A DNA stretch of 64,000 bases from Puniceibacterium sp. IMCC21224 (GCF_001038505.1 NZ_LDPY01000003.1:62001-126000), one strand, 5' to 3'; positions 1 to 8,942 are shown, numbered from the stretch's first letter. Notes: generated by a model from the letters alone, not told the origin. Translations and numbers: made by a program.

Positions 1-656
1 ATCAACTGGCACCTCGGATCGGCGCGCACAACAGCGCGAATTGCTCGTTCATGGCGCGCTACCTGCACTCTTCCCGCACGCCATGCCTCCAGCAGGGGGC
101 TGATGATCAGCCCAAGGTCGGGGCGTGAAGCAAGATGTTCGACCACTCGGCGCTCGAAAGTCTTCGCCCCTCCGTTTCCGGTTCCCGCTGCAAGCGAGAT
201 ACCGAACGTGCGCAGCGCCCCGCGTATCGCATTGGCAAGATCGAGAACGCAGCGCAGCATAGTCGCACGCGCTCTCAAAAGCGCTCGTTTGTGCATGTCC
301 TCCCAACTCTTGACCCTCACTTCCCGGAAAAGCCCCGTGCGCAGCAGATGTGCCAGACCCTGTGCATCATTAGCATCCGTCTTGTTGATGCTGATCGAAA
401 GGGCCGCATGTGCTTGTCGGGCATCCATGCAAACCATCGGAAATCCACGGTCGGTCAATTCATGCCAGAGCCAGGTCGTCCAACATCCGGTTTCCAATCC
501 AACCAAGGCGAGGTCGTCCGCAAACGGAGAAAGCGCCACGGCCAGCGCATCGGGATCGGTCAATGTCTTACCCCGCCACAGGCAAGTGCCCTTCTCATCG
601 ACAATATGGACCGACGTGCTCTTCTTCGACACGTCCAAAGCGGCAAAAACAGTCAT
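1..656 (-). CDS. IS110-family transposase, partial (C-terminus outside window)
   Basis: The minus strand reads from an ATG at 656-654 to the window edge without a stop, about 218 codons. The N-terminus carries LDVSKKSTSVHIVD, the first acidic residue of the RuvC-like DEDD catalytic fold of IS110 transposases, and further on KTDANDAQGLAHLL, the next conserved acidic pair. An AGGAGG ribosome binding site lies 5 bases before the ATG. The C-terminal serine domain typical of the family would lie outside the window. It differs in sequence from the IS110-type gene at the right edge, so the two are separate elements. Family assignment is firm; whether the element is intact cannot be seen. Confidence 0.88.
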   Translation of the reverse strand, partial: MTVFAALDVSKKSTSVHIVDEKGTCLWRGKTLTDPDALAVALSPFADDLALVGLETGCWTTWLWHELTDRGFPMVCMDARQAHAALSISINKTDANDAQGLAHLLRTGLFREVRVKSWEDMHKRALLRARATMLRCVLDLANAIRGALRTFGISLAAGTGNGGAKTFERRVVEHLASRPDLGLIISPLLEAWRAGRVQVARHERAIRAVVRADPRCQL

Positions 657-941
657 GATATCCTCCTGTGAAAATTGCAGAATCGCAGAATGCACCAAAC
701 CGCCGGAATTGCGCGCCCGCGATTACGTCATGTCCCTAACGCACACCATGCCGAGTGAACCTTCTCCTTAAATTGAAATTCCCTACGACGCTAACTATAC
801 TCTGAAATATCTGGTTGCTCTGGTAGTAAAGTTGCCAAACGACCAAGCGCAGCAGTTATCTGTGTTCGGAAAAGAGTCGTTAGGTGCTGGCTTGACAGAA
901 ATGCCAGGTTATGAACAAGAGTTACATTGAGGTGCCAGTTT
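657..941. other. IS110 leader and intergenic region
   Basis: This 285-bp stretch separates the IS110 transposase start from the MerR-type regulator and shows no convincing gene. In IS110 elements the non-coding left end upstream of the recombinase gene specifies the bridge RNA, so the part nearest 657 may hold one; I could not fold or match it. A TTGACA box is at 892-897, upstream of the regulator. A stretch around 786-806 (CTAACTATA within it) weakly resembles the operator-like repeats at 1381 and 8478. The IS end is not visible by eye. Confidence 0.4.
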
Positions 942-1373
942 ATGAAGAAGCTAATGAAGATCGGAGAGCTGTCACGCTTATCCGGGGTCGATCAAAAAAC
1001 CATTAGGTTTTACGAGCGGTCTGGCTTGATTGAGCCTGCGCAACGCGATGGTGGCGGATACCGATATTACGACCAAGGTTCTGTTAGCCGTCTTGAACTA
1101 ATATATAGACTCAAAGCTATTGGACTTAGCTTGGAAGAAGTAAACGACGTCTTACCCTTTTATTCCCAAGATACGAGTGGTGTCATGGGCAAGACCAGGG
1201 TCATTGCTATATTGCGAGATCATCTCGATCGCACCAATCATAAAATTAGTGAATTGGCGTCTTTTCGTGATGAACTTATGAGGAATGTTGCTCGCTTTGA
1301 AGTGTTTGTAGCACAAGCTGAAGAGCGTGATGTCAGTATCTGCACCTTTACAAACACGCCGAACGATTCTTGA
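942..1373 (+). CDS. MerR-family transcriptional regulator of the catabolic island
   Basis: The 143-residue protein opens with a MerR winged helix: KIGELSRLSGVDQKTIRFYE, then the wing GGYRYY, then an IYRLKAIGLSLEEV helix, followed by a dimerisation helix and a short C-terminal tail. It has no cysteine set like that of metal-sensing MerR proteins, so an organic effector is more likely. The ATG at 942 is preferred over an in-frame TTG at 927 because GAGGTG at 929-934 sits 7 bases upstream; a second ATG at 954 is also possible. It stands at the head of the catabolic genes and is followed by a promoter-like region at 1381-1434, so it probably controls the downstream operon. The target is inference. 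Confidence 0.82.
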   Translation: MKKLMKIGELSRLSGVDQKTIRFYERSGLIEPAQRDGGGYRYYDQGSVSRLELIYRLKAIGLSLEEVNDVLPFYSQDTSGVMGKTRVIAILRDHLDRTNHKISELASFRDELMRNVARFEVFVAQAEERDVSICTFTNTPNDS

Positions 1374-1380
1374 TCGCAAT

Positions 1381-1407
1381 TTAAGAATTATAGTTAGATG
1401 TAAGTAT
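1381..1407 (+). promoter_or_regulatory. 27-bp operator-like repeat, copy A
   Basis: The element reads TTAAGAATTA, four variable bases, then TAGATGTAAGTAT. A second copy with the same 10 + 13 conserved bases and the same 4-base gap lies inverted at 8478-8504. This copy directly precedes the -35-like box of the hydrolase-cox operon, a usual operator position. The neighbouring MerR-type protein is the obvious candidate binder, but that is inference. Confidence 0.6.
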
Positions 1408-1434
1408 TGACTCACTCCATTTCGGTTGTATGTT
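1407..1434 (+). promoter_or_regulatory. Putative sigma-70 promoter of the catabolic operon
   Basis: TTGACT at 1407-1412 and TATGTT at 1429-1434 are separated by 16 bp, upstream of the first hydrolase start at 1469. The spacer is shorter than the 19-20 bp typical of MerR-activated promoters, so either regulation is atypical or the true boxes differ. Confidence 0.45.
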
Positions 1435-1468
1435 GTCGTTCAACGCTATCGATACGGGAGGATTGGTA

Positions 1469-2305
1469 ATGCCAAGCGCGAATATCAACGGTACAACATT
1501 GGCATGGGAGATTGTCGGGAAAGGTGAGCCCCTACTCATGTTTCCAGGTCTCGGAACGGGGATGGGCTACTACAGTCAGGTCGCAAGCAAGCTTGCTGAA
1601 AACTACCAAGTAATCCTCATAGATCCTCGTGGTATTGGCGGTTCAAAATGTGATCAAACAGAGTTTGTAGCACAAGATTGGGCCGATGACGCATGTGCTT
1701 TGTTAGATCATCTCTCGCTGCCTAGTGCGCACATGGTTGGCTCCTCGCATGGTGGGTGCATGGCGATGGCACTTGCTGATACGACCCCCGAGCGGGTTTC
1801 AAGCCTTACTCTCATTGGAGCTTTCTCCGAAATTAACACCTTGATGGAAATGAATTTCCGGTTTCGGATTGCGCTAATTGATAAGGTTGGGATCGGGCCA
1901 GAATTGGCCGCCCACGTATCCATGTGGATCATGAGCCATCAGTTCCTCGAAACGGAGCGTGGCCGCCAGGTTGCTGCTAGTGCGACGGACATGGTCAAAC
2001 TCAATGACGCTGACACATATATCGGCTTGAACCGATCAATACTCGAATGGGGTCGCTGTCTCGAGGGGCAAGAAGCGGAGGAGAAATTTACAGATCGCTT
2101 ATCTACGTTTCAGGTGCCTACCTGCGCCATTTCCGGCGACTCCGATCACTTCATTCCTGCGCGGTTTTCTAGGCTGATTGCGGATAATGTGCCGGGTGCA
2201 GAGTATCATGAAATTAAGGATTGTGGCCACATTCCGGTCATGGAGAAGCCGAAGGAGACTGTTGCCCTCATTTCTGCATTTGTTGATAAGCATAGCGCAA
2301 AATGA
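1469..2305 (+). CDS. Alpha/beta-fold hydrolase
   Basis: The 278-residue protein has the alpha/beta hydrolase pattern: an oxyanion-loop region MFPGLGTGMG, a nucleophile elbow GSSHGG, an acid in DSDHF, and a catalytic histidine in DCGHIPVMEKP. The frame is open from 1430, but the ATG at 1469 is preferred because GGGAGGA at 1456-1462 is ideally placed. Relatives include enol-lactone, ester and carbon-carbon-bond hydrolases of ring-degradation pathways. It is the first gene of the island operon and its stop overlaps the next start in an ATGA. Substrate not assigned. Confidence 0.85.
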   Translation: MPSANINGTTLAWEIVGKGEPLLMFPGLGTGMGYYSQVASKLAENYQVILIDPRGIGGSKCDQTEFVAQDWADDACALLDHLSLPSAHMVGSSHGGCMAMALADTTPERVSSLTLIGAFSEINTLMEMNFRFRIALIDKVGIGPELAAHVSMWIMSHQFLETERGRQVAASATDMVKLNDADTYIGLNRSILEWGRCLEGQEAEEKFTDRLSTFQVPTCAISGDSDHFIPARFSRLIADNVPGAEYHEIKDCGHIPVMEKPKETVALISAFVDKHSAK

Positions 2306-3168
2306 TCGTAGCGGATATGAAATTAGCCGCAACGGCGCTCTCTGGACTCGAAAAGTATGAGCAAGATCGGATCTTACGCGTTCTGGCAACGGCCGAAAAC
2401 GGAATCGTTTCTGAGGACGGTCACACGTTAGGATGGGTTCAATTCGGGGTGGGTCCCAAGTTGGTCCTACTTCACGGCATCGGCCTTGATCACCAATCCT
2501 GGGTTCGCCTTGTGCCTCTCCTAGCACCTCACTTTACAGTTCTGGCGATAGATTTGCCGGGTCACGGCGCTGATGCAGTACCTGGTCCTGATGACGCGGA
2601 GAAGACGGCAAGCATCATTTTAGGTGCCTGTGCGCGCCTTGGCATAACTCGATTTGCTGTGTGTGGAGTGTCGTTTGGTGGAACAGTCGCGCTGGCAATG
2701 GCGGTGACTCGGCCAAGCGCGATTGCGCATGTGGGGGTCGTTGCCGGAGTGGCCGATGGCTTCCCTGCTGCTACAGAAAGATCTCGACTTGCTCTGGCAC
2801 AGGGTGTCGCACCACAGATTGCCGAAACGCTGGAGCGGTGGTTTATACCGGAAGAGACAAGCCCGCAGTCCTGGCAAGTGTGCTATGCTCATGCCCGTTT
2901 GGTTAGGATGAAAACCCAAAACTGGGCGGCAGCATGGGCTGCTTTGGGCGCATCACGGCTAACGCCCTCATTGCCCGGCCTTGAGAGCCCTGTAACCCTC
3001 GTAAGTGGAGCTCTTGATCGGTCGGTGCCGCCAGCCGCCATGTCCAAACTAGCAGAACATCTTACGAAAGTTGAACATCACATTCTATCCGGAGTCGCAC
3101 ATCAGATAGCGCTCTCGGCCCCAAGTGATCTGGCGGATGTGATTTTGAGAAGGATGCAACATGGCTGA
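2302..3168 (+). CDS. Alpha/beta-fold hydrolase
   Basis: The 288-residue protein carries LVLLHGIGLDHQSW near the oxyanion hole, a nucleophile elbow CGVSFGG, an acid in GALDRSVP and a C-terminal histidine in SGVAHQIAL, so the triad is complete. It resembles 3-oxoadipate enol-lactonase and related hydrolases in layout. The N-terminus is about 30 residues longer than usual and could be mis-started. It overlaps the previous gene by 4 bases and the next by 8, so translation is coupled. Two different hydrolases side by side suggest two ester, lactone or C-C cleavage steps in one pathway. Confidence 0.85.
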   Translation: MIVADMKLAATALSGLEKYEQDRILRVLATAENGIVSEDGHTLGWVQFGVGPKLVLLHGIGLDHQSWVRLVPLLAPHFTVLAIDLPGHGADAVPGPDDAEKTASIILGACARLGITRFAVCGVSFGGTVALAMAVTRPSAIAHVGVVAGVADGFPAATERSRLALAQGVAPQIAETLERWFIPEETSPQSWQVCYAHARLVRMKTQNWAAAWAALGASRLTPSLPGLESPVTLVSGALDRSVPPAAMSKLAEHLTKVEHHILSGVAHQIALSAPSDLADVILRRMQHG

Positions 3169-4174
3169 CTTCATGACGGCGCAAGTATTGCAACAGTTTG
3201 GCGGGCCCGAAGAGTTCAAGCTGCGTGAAATACCACTTCACAATCCTCAACCGGGAGAGGTCTTGGTACGTATCGCGGCGGCCAGCCTGAATCCAGCTGA
3301 CACAAAGATTCGCCAGAACGGCCCGGCCCATGCGCCAGAACTGCCAGCGGTGCTTGGCCTTGATATGTCTGGAACGGTTTTGAAAGTTGGTGACGGTGTC
3401 ACGGGCTTTGTGGAAGGAGACCGTGTTTTTGGCTGTTGTGGTGGTGTGCGCGGCGTAACCGCGGGCACGATGTCCACGCATATCTGCGCGGATCATCGAC
3501 TTTTGGCGCTGGCCCCCAAGACCATAAGCCTGCGGGACGCCGCAGCCTTACCGTTGGTCTCGATTACAGCTTGGGAGGCCGTTGTTGAACGCGCTGCTTT
3601 TGCGCCGGGTGAAACCGCCCTGATTTTTGGTGGTACGGGTGGCGTTGGCCATATAGCGCTTCAGTTGGCGAGGTGGCGCGGCGCCTATACCGTCACCACT
3701 GCCGGTGATGAGTATAAGGCCACGCTCGCGCGTGATCTTGGGGCCGATGAGGTAGTGAATTACCGAGACGAACCGCTTGAAAACTACGTTGCGCGGCTCA
3801 CAAAAGGCCGAGGATTTGACCAAGTACTTGACGCCGTGGGAGGGCCCAACCTTGCTCCGGCTTTCGAGGCTGCACGCACCTACGGCACCGTAACATCGAT
3901 TTCCACGCGCGCCCAGTACGATCTGACGACCATGCACGCGCGCAGCCTAACCCTTCATGTGATCTTTATGCTCATTCGTATGATCCACGACATAGATCGC
4001 GCGGCCCATGGCAAAATTCTGGGCCAGATTGCGGGACTCGTGGATGCAGGGGAATTGCGCCCATTGATTGACCCAACGCGGTTTGGCTTAGCCGATCTGG
4101 CTGGGGCGCATCGACATCTTGAAGCTGGAAGCGCTGTTGGGAAGATCATTATCGACATGCCTGAAAACCACTAA
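3161..4174 (+). CDS. Zinc-independent MDR oxidoreductase (quinone oxidoreductase-like)
   Basis: The 337-residue protein has the medium-chain dehydrogenase layout: an N-terminal GroES-like domain (PGEVLVRIAAASLNPADTKIR, then GLDMSGTVLKVGDGV) and a Rossmann domain with the nucleotide-binding turn IFGGTGGVGHIALQLA near residue 155. Catalytic zinc ligands of alcohol dehydrogenases are absent, which places it with NADPH quinone or enoyl reductases. The start overlaps the preceding hydrolase. It probably reduces an activated double bond or an aldehyde-derived intermediate; the substrate is unknown. Confidence 0.83.
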   Translation: MADFMTAQVLQQFGGPEEFKLREIPLHNPQPGEVLVRIAAASLNPADTKIRQNGPAHAPELPAVLGLDMSGTVLKVGDGVTGFVEGDRVFGCCGGVRGVTAGTMSTHICADHRLLALAPKTISLRDAAALPLVSITAWEAVVERAAFAPGETALIFGGTGGVGHIALQLARWRGAYTVTTAGDEYKATLARDLGADEVVNYRDEPLENYVARLTKGRGFDQVLDAVGGPNLAPAFEAARTYGTVTSISTRAQYDLTTMHARSLTLHVIFMLIRMIHDIDRAAHGKILGQIAGLVDAGELRPLIDPTRFGLADLAGAHRHLEAGSAVGKIIIDMPENH

Positions 4175-4197
4175 CCACTGATACGGGAGGAAAAACC

Positions 4198-4788
4198 GTG
4201 CAGATTACCAATTCATTCACCGTTCCGCGTGCCATCGATGACACTTGGGAAATCCTGAACGATATCCCGCGCGTGGCACCCTGCTTGGCCGGCGCCTCTA
4301 TCACCGAGCAAATTGACTCCGATACATATCGCGGTCAAGCAACCTTGAGCCTTGGCCCTATTTCCTTAGCGTTTGCGGGTATCGCCCACGTGGACGAGCG
4401 TGACAACACGGCACACCGGACAAAGCTCACTGCGACGGGAAACGACGGCAAAGGTCGCGGAAAAGCTCAGGCAAATGTCACGATTGAGATGCGGAGCCTA
4501 CCGGACGAGAGCACAGAGGTGACCGTGACTTCTATGATCAGCCTTTCGGGGGCTATCGCGCAATACGGTCGCGGCAAGGGCTTGATCCAAAACGTGGCTG
4601 ATCAGATGGTTCATGATTTTGCCAATAACCTTGCCGAGATGCTTTCGGAGGACGTGTGCCCTGAAACTGGCGTGGATCTTGGAACTAATGTCCCACCACA
4701 CGCTCAACCCGCCCGCACCCTCTCCCTGTGGGCGCTGGTGCGTGGAATGCTTTTCGGGTGGCGCAAGAAAGGGTCTTCGGCCAAATGA
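4198..4788 (+). CDS. coxG: CoxG-like SRPBCC protein
   Basis: This 196-residue protein begins with a GTG after GGGAGG and shows the SRPBCC fold signature of CoxG: FTVPRAIDDTWEILNDIPRVAPCLAGA, then LGPISLAFAGIA. A C-terminal segment with LWALVRGMLFGW may be a membrane or membrane-associated helix, as in CoxG, which anchors or helps mature the molybdenum hydroxylase. It directly precedes and overlaps the FAD-subunit gene by 4 bases. The role in maturation or membrane recruitment is from the family, not seen here. Confidence 0.8.
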   Translation: MQITNSFTVPRAIDDTWEILNDIPRVAPCLAGASITEQIDSDTYRGQATLSLGPISLAFAGIAHVDERDNTAHRTKLTATGNDGKGRGKAQANVTIEMRSLPDESTEVTVTSMISLSGAIAQYGRGKGLIQNVADQMVHDFANNLAEMLSEDVCPETGVDLGTNVPPHAQPARTLSLWALVRGMLFGWRKKGSSAK

Positions 4789-5651
4789 AACCTGCCCCTT
4801 TCACCTACCAATGTCCAAACAGTATTCCCGAAACGATCAAGCTGTTGCAACAAACAGAGAATGCAAAGATCCTCGCGGGGGGGCAATCGCTCATCCCGAT
4901 GCTTAATTTGCGCTATGCCATACCGGACTGTCTCATCGATGTCTCACGCATTCCCGATCTAACACAGATCACGGTCAGTGAGGGCCACGTGACTTTGGGC
5001 GCTATGGTAAGGCAGGCAGTAGCTCTGGCAGACTCGAGGATTGCCGAGTCGTTGCCCTGCTTAACCACGGCGTTGAGCCATGTCGGCCATCTACAAACGC
5101 GCAGCCGTGGTACAGTGGGGGGATCGCTCTGCCATTTGGACCCAGCGGCTGAGCTGCCGCTCATCGCCTTGGTCTATAACGCTCGGCTGGTCGTTGAAGG
5201 CCCGGATGGCACGCGCATGATCGCGGCGGCAGATTGGGCGATGGGGTACATGATGCCGGCGCTCGCGCCCGATGAGATTTTGGTTTCCGTCCAGTTTCCA
5301 AGGCCTCATAGGGCAGAAGGCTGGGGGTTTTCAGAATTCGCCCGTCGCCACGGGGATTTCGCTATTGCCTCGGCGGCGGTCCGCCTCACAGTTGCGAGCG
5401 GATACATCCAGAAAGTAATTATTGGGGTCGGTGGTCTAATGGAGGTACCAAGCCGCCTGACACAACTGGAAGAGTCCCTAATCGGGTTGCCAGCTGACCT
5501 CGATAGCGACACGTTTCTCACTGATACCTTGGCAAAGTGTGACGTAATGGAAGATGCGTACTACCCCGCTGCTTTCCGTCGTTCAGTGGGGGCGCAATTG
5601 ATCAAGCGCGCGCTCGTATCAGCTTTTGATCGTTCGGAGTCGCCAGCATGA
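4785..5651 (+). CDS. Molybdenum hydroxylase FAD-binding (M) subunit
   Basis: The 288-residue protein has the FAD-binding motifs of the xanthine dehydrogenase/CoxM family: ILAGGQSLIPMLNLR near residue 35 and TRSRGTVGGSLCHLDPAAELP near residue 105. The ATG at 4785 overlaps the coxG stop and gives the canonical N-terminus MKPAPFTYQ; the longer open frame from 4728 is not needed. It passes electrons between the 2Fe-2S subunit and the acceptor. With the next two genes it forms a complete M-S-L hydroxylase. Confidence 0.92.
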   Translation: MKPAPFTYQCPNSIPETIKLLQQTENAKILAGGQSLIPMLNLRYAIPDCLIDVSRIPDLTQITVSEGHVTLGAMVRQAVALADSRIAESLPCLTTALSHVGHLQTRSRGTVGGSLCHLDPAAELPLIALVYNARLVVEGPDGTRMIAAADWAMGYMMPALAPDEILVSVQFPRPHRAEGWGFSEFARRHGDFAIASAAVRLTVASGYIQKVIIGVGGLMEVPSRLTQLEESLIGLPADLDSDTFLTDTLAKCDVMEDAYYPAAFRRSVGAQLIKRALVSAFDRSESPA

Positions 5652-6130
5652 CATCAATGAAATTCAACATTACCGTAAACGACACCGATTTCAGCGTCGC
5701 GGCAGAACCGCGGGACAGCCTCGCTGATGTTCTACGCACAAATTTGGGACTGACCGGCACGCATTTGGGTTGTGAGCACGGGGTTTGTGGGTCTTGCACC
5801 GTGCTGATCAATGGGCAACCAGCAAGATCGTGCCTTACTCTGGCCGTGCAATGCATAGATCACGAGGTGAGAACCGTTGAGGGGCTCGCGGTCGACGGCA
5901 CGCTTTCCACTTTGCAGGCAGCTTTCCAAAGGCACCATGCGCTGCAATGCGGATTTTGTACGCCTGGCGTCTTGATGAGCTTGGAACATCTGCTCGCCAA
6001 TAGCGCGAAGATCTCTGAGGCAGACGTCCGCGACTCTCTCTCTGGGCATATCTGTCGGTGCACCGGCTATGCATCGATTGTGGCTGCTGCGATGGATGTG
6101 GCCCAGGCCATGGGAAAGGTAAAGTCATGA
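5648..6130 (+). CDS. Molybdenum hydroxylase 2Fe-2S (S) subunit
   Basis: The 160-residue protein carries both expected iron-sulfur sites: the plant-ferredoxin-like GCEHGVCGSCTVL with a downstream cysteine (RSCLTL), and the C-terminal QCGFCTPG with ICRCTGY. Length and order are normal for CoxS-type subunits. It overlaps the M-subunit gene by 4 bases and the L-subunit gene by 4 bases, so all three should be made together. Confidence 0.94.
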   Translation: MTSMKFNITVNDTDFSVAAEPRDSLADVLRTNLGLTGTHLGCEHGVCGSCTVLINGQPARSCLTLAVQCIDHEVRTVEGLAVDGTLSTLQAAFQRHHALQCGFCTPGVLMSLEHLLANSAKISEADVRDSLSGHICRCTGYASIVAAAMDVAQAMGKVKS

Positions 6131-8463
6131 CAAAATTTATTGGCAAGCCAATTCCTCGAATCGAGGACCCTCGGCTTCTGAAGGGTCAGGGGCGCTACAT
6201 AGACGACATTACGCCGCCAGGCACTTTGCACGCGGCTTTCCTGCGCAGCGATGTAGCCCATGGGCGCATTGATTATATCGATGTTGAGCCCGCACGCAAT
6301 CTGCCGGGCGTGCACGCCGTGCTGAAGATGTCGGATTTCGCGGCCTACTCCAAAGCGAGGATGCCGCAACCCGCGCCAATTCCCGCGATCACCGCCGAGG
6401 TTACAACTCCATATCCGCTGGCACTTGATGAAGTGTGTTTCGTCGGTGAGCCCATTGCGATCATCCTGGCCGAAAGTCGAGCTATCGCCGAAGACGCGGT
6501 GCCGTTGATCGACGTGGAAATTTCACAGCTGCCGGTTGTGGCTTCGCTCGCAGCTGCCAAAAAGTGCGAAGCGATCGTACGGGATGGCGCGCCAACCAAC
6601 CTCGCGGGGCGGTTCAAAACGCAGTACGGCGATGTGGAGTCGGGCTTCGCAAATGCAACCCATGAATTCTTGATCCAGGTGAAAACCCATCGGGGCGGCG
6701 GCCATTCGATGGAAGGCCGCGGGGTCATTTGTCAACCGGGGTTTGAGGGTCATCAGCTGACGCTCTGGACCTCCACGCAAATCCCCCACGCTGTGCAGCG
6801 CAACTTGGCATTGTACTTGGGCGTGGCTGAGGCGGATATCCGCGTCGCGGCGCCAGATGTAGGCGGCGGATTTGGCCCGAAAGGGATAGTTTACCCAGAA
6901 GAATTTGCCGTGGCACTCGCCGCACTGAAACTCAAGCAGCCAGTGAAGTGGATTGAGGACCGTCGCGAACATTTTTTATCCTGCGTTCAGCAACGCGATC
7001 AGCATTGGACGGCGGAGATCGCAACTGACGGAAAGGGCGTGGTCGAAGCTGTTCGCCTGCGTGGCCTTAACGATTGCGGCGCCTATCTACCCTACGGTTT
7101 GCTTTTACCGATGAACACGTTTTTCCAGTTTCCGGGCCCCTACACGTGGAAGGCCTTAGATATTGAGCTGGAGGCGTATTTCACGAATCTTACGCCGACG
7201 TCCCCGGTGCGCGGAGCTGGGCGGCCTTCGGCCAATTTCGTGATGGAGCGGATAATGGACGAGGTCGCCCTGCAATTAGATCTTGATCCTGCAGAGGTAC
7301 GGCGGCGCAATCTTGTGGCGTCAGATATGTATCCGCACCAGACAGGTATGAAGAACCCCGCCGGGCTTCCGATCACGCATGACTCCGGAAGCCATAATCA
7401 GTGTTTAGACGTGCTGAGCGAACAGCTAAACATTTCCAATTTCGAGAGCCGTAAGGCTGATGCTGCACATGAGGGCCGTTATCTCGGCCAAGGGATCGCC
7501 TGCTATGTTGAGGATTCCGGCATACCCCCATTTGAGGGTGCGACAGTGAGGATCGAAGGCACAGGAAAAGTGATAGTCGAAACTCCAGCGGCCAATCAAG
7601 GGCAGGGTCATACGACTATTTTTGCGCAAATCTGCGCCGAGGTTTTGGGAGTCGATCCTACGGATGTCACTGTCCGATCGGGTGACACACAGACCCTCCC
7701 CTATGGTATCGGGACCCTCGGGAGCCGTGTGGCGGTAACGGCTGGGAATTCGGTCTATGCTGCTGCTAAAAAGGTGCGCGCGAAAACGCTGCGATATGCT
7801 GCGGATATGCTGGCATGTGAACCAGACTCTTTGCACTTACGAGACAAGCATGTTTGCGCGCTGCCTGGCACGGATGCACCTACGGAACCGATCCCTTTAG
7901 CGCGGATCGCAATGGAGCTTCGGGGGGTTGCGGGCGTTCCAGTGCGGCGAGGGTTTTCGCCCGGATTGGAGGCAACCGAATATGCAACGATGATTGCCCC
8001 CGTCTTTTCAAATGGGGCTGTAGGTATCGAGGTCGAGGTTGATACCGCTTTGGGCGCAGTAGAACTAAAGCGGTGCGTTTTTGTCCACGACTGTGGACGA
8101 ATGCTAAACCCCCTTCTGGTGGAGGGCCAGATCATCGGTGGTGCTGTGCACGGGATCGGCAACGCGCTGTTTGAGAGAATGGTACATGACGAGGCGGGAC
8201 AGCCTGTATCTATGAACTACGGTGAATATCTTATGCCGATGGCGACAGAGATGCCAAGCTTTGAGATTACACACCTGGAAACTCCATCTCCAAACAATGC
8301 GCTGGGGGTCAAAGGTGCAGGGGAAAGCGGAACGATCCCCATGGCTTCAGCTGTGGTGGCGGCAGTTGAAAATGCCTTATCGGCTCAAGGTGTTAGGTTC
8401 TTTCATCACCCTATCACCCCGCAAGATATTGTCGCGGCGCTCAGATGCGACGTTCCATCTTGA
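6127..8463 (+). CDS. Molybdenum hydroxylase large (L) subunit, form II-like
   Basis: The 778-residue protein starts at ATG 6127 with the family N-terminus GKPIPRIEDPRLLKGQGRYIDDI. It has the molybdopterin-cytosine-dinucleotide contacts VGGGFGPKG and, near the C-terminus, GVKGAGESGTIP, whose glutamate is the catalytic base of the family. The active-site loop reads PVRGAGRP where true aerobic CO dehydrogenases have a cysteine (CSFR). It is therefore a form II-type hydroxylase for an organic substrate, possibly an acyl-CoA or heteroaromatic, rather than a CO dehydrogenase. The specific substrate is not recognisable. Confidence 0.9.
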   Translation: MTKFIGKPIPRIEDPRLLKGQGRYIDDITPPGTLHAAFLRSDVAHGRIDYIDVEPARNLPGVHAVLKMSDFAAYSKARMPQPAPIPAITAEVTTPYPLALDEVCFVGEPIAIILAESRAIAEDAVPLIDVEISQLPVVASLAAAKKCEAIVRDGAPTNLAGRFKTQYGDVESGFANATHEFLIQVKTHRGGGHSMEGRGVICQPGFEGHQLTLWTSTQIPHAVQRNLALYLGVAEADIRVAAPDVGGGFGPKGIVYPEEFAVALAALKLKQPVKWIEDRREHFLSCVQQRDQHWTAEIATDGKGVVEAVRLRGLNDCGAYLPYGLLLPMNTFFQFPGPYTWKALDIELEAYFTNLTPTSPVRGAGRPSANFVMERIMDEVALQLDLDPAEVRRRNLVASDMYPHQTGMKNPAGLPITHDSGSHNQCLDVLSEQLNISNFESRKADAAHEGRYLGQGIACYVEDSGIPPFEGATVRIEGTGKVIVETPAANQGQGHTTIFAQICAEVLGVDPTDVTVRSGDTQTLPYGIGTLGSRVAVTAGNSVYAAAKKVRAKTLRYAADMLACEPDSLHLRDKHVCALPGTDAPTEPIPLARIAMELRGVAGVPVRRGFSPGLEATEYATMIAPVFSNGAVGIEVEVDTALGAVELKRCVFVHDCGRMLNPLLVEGQIIGGAVHGIGNALFERMVHDEAGQPVSMNYGEYLMPMATEMPSFEITHLETPSPNNALGVKGAGESGTIPMASAVVAAVENALSAQGVRFFHHPITPQDIVAALRCDVPS

Positions 8464-8477
8464 CTCGTATATTTATT

Positions 8478-8504
8478 ATACTTACATCTAGGTTTAATTC
8501 TTAA
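8478..8504 (-). promoter_or_regulatory. 27-bp operator-like repeat, copy B (inverted)
   Basis: Read on the minus strand this matches copy A at 1381-1407 in 23 of 27 positions, with the four differences confined to the centre. It lies in the 58-bp gap between the hydroxylase L subunit and the first SnoaL-like gene, so a second transcription start for the genes from 8522 onward may be controlled by the same factor. Confidence 0.58.
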
Positions 8505-8521
8505 TGAGGCTGGAGATAAAA

Positions 8522-8920
8522 ATGAAGACCACCGAGACGATCGATACATTCTTGGCAAACATTTTGACAGGCAAAGCGGACGAAGCCTTTGCAATGGTTC
8601 ATGAAGACGCTGTTTTTATCGGCTCCAACCCACGTGGAAATCCCAATAACCCCCTACACGGAACATTCAAAGGCGTGGAAGGTGCAAAAACGTTTTTCGC
8701 CAATTTTGTTGCAGTTATAGAGCCTGGCCAATTCAGTATCGAAGGCAAGTTTGGCGAAGGCGATCACGCCACTATGTATGGCACACTTGCACATACCGTG
8801 CGCGCTACTGGCAAACCTTTCGTTTCTGACTGGGCTGTAGTCGGCCGTGTCAAAGAGGGCAAAGTATCGCTCTACCATTTCTATGAAGACAGCGAGGCGC
8901 TCGCTGAAGCGCTCGTTTAA
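8522..8920 (+). CDS. SnoaL/NTF2-like protein, cytosolic
   Basis: The 132-residue protein belongs by pattern to the SnoaL/NTF2-like cone-shaped fold (short N-terminal helices, then EDAVFIGSNP, GPEG-like GVEGAKTFF, and C-terminal FYEDSEAL). GGAG at 8510-8513 selects ATG 8522 rather than the in-frame ATG at 8504. It has no signal peptide. The following gene encodes a close paralogue with a signal peptide, sharing the motifs NP-x-NP-x-HGT, SHTVRATG-like HTVRATG, SDWA and FYEDSEA. Such folds bind or isomerise small hydrophobic substrates; the actual role is unknown. Confidence 0.72.
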   Translation: MKTTETIDTFLANILTGKADEAFAMVHEDAVFIGSNPRGNPNNPLHGTFKGVEGAKTFFANFVAVIEPGQFSIEGKFGEGDHATMYGTLAHTVRATGKPFVSDWAVVGRVKEGKVSLYHFYEDSEALAEALV

Positions 8921-8942
8921 TCGGCCCACAAATAACACCTAA

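Noticed and set aside
103..771. Plus-strand open frames at the left edge
   Set aside because: They are antisense to a clear IS110 transposase and have no start signals or recognisable product.
6127..8463. Aerobic carbon monoxide dehydrogenase (CoxL)
   Set aside because: The active-site loop is PVRGAGR, not the cysteine-containing loop of true CoxL; only the family name fits.
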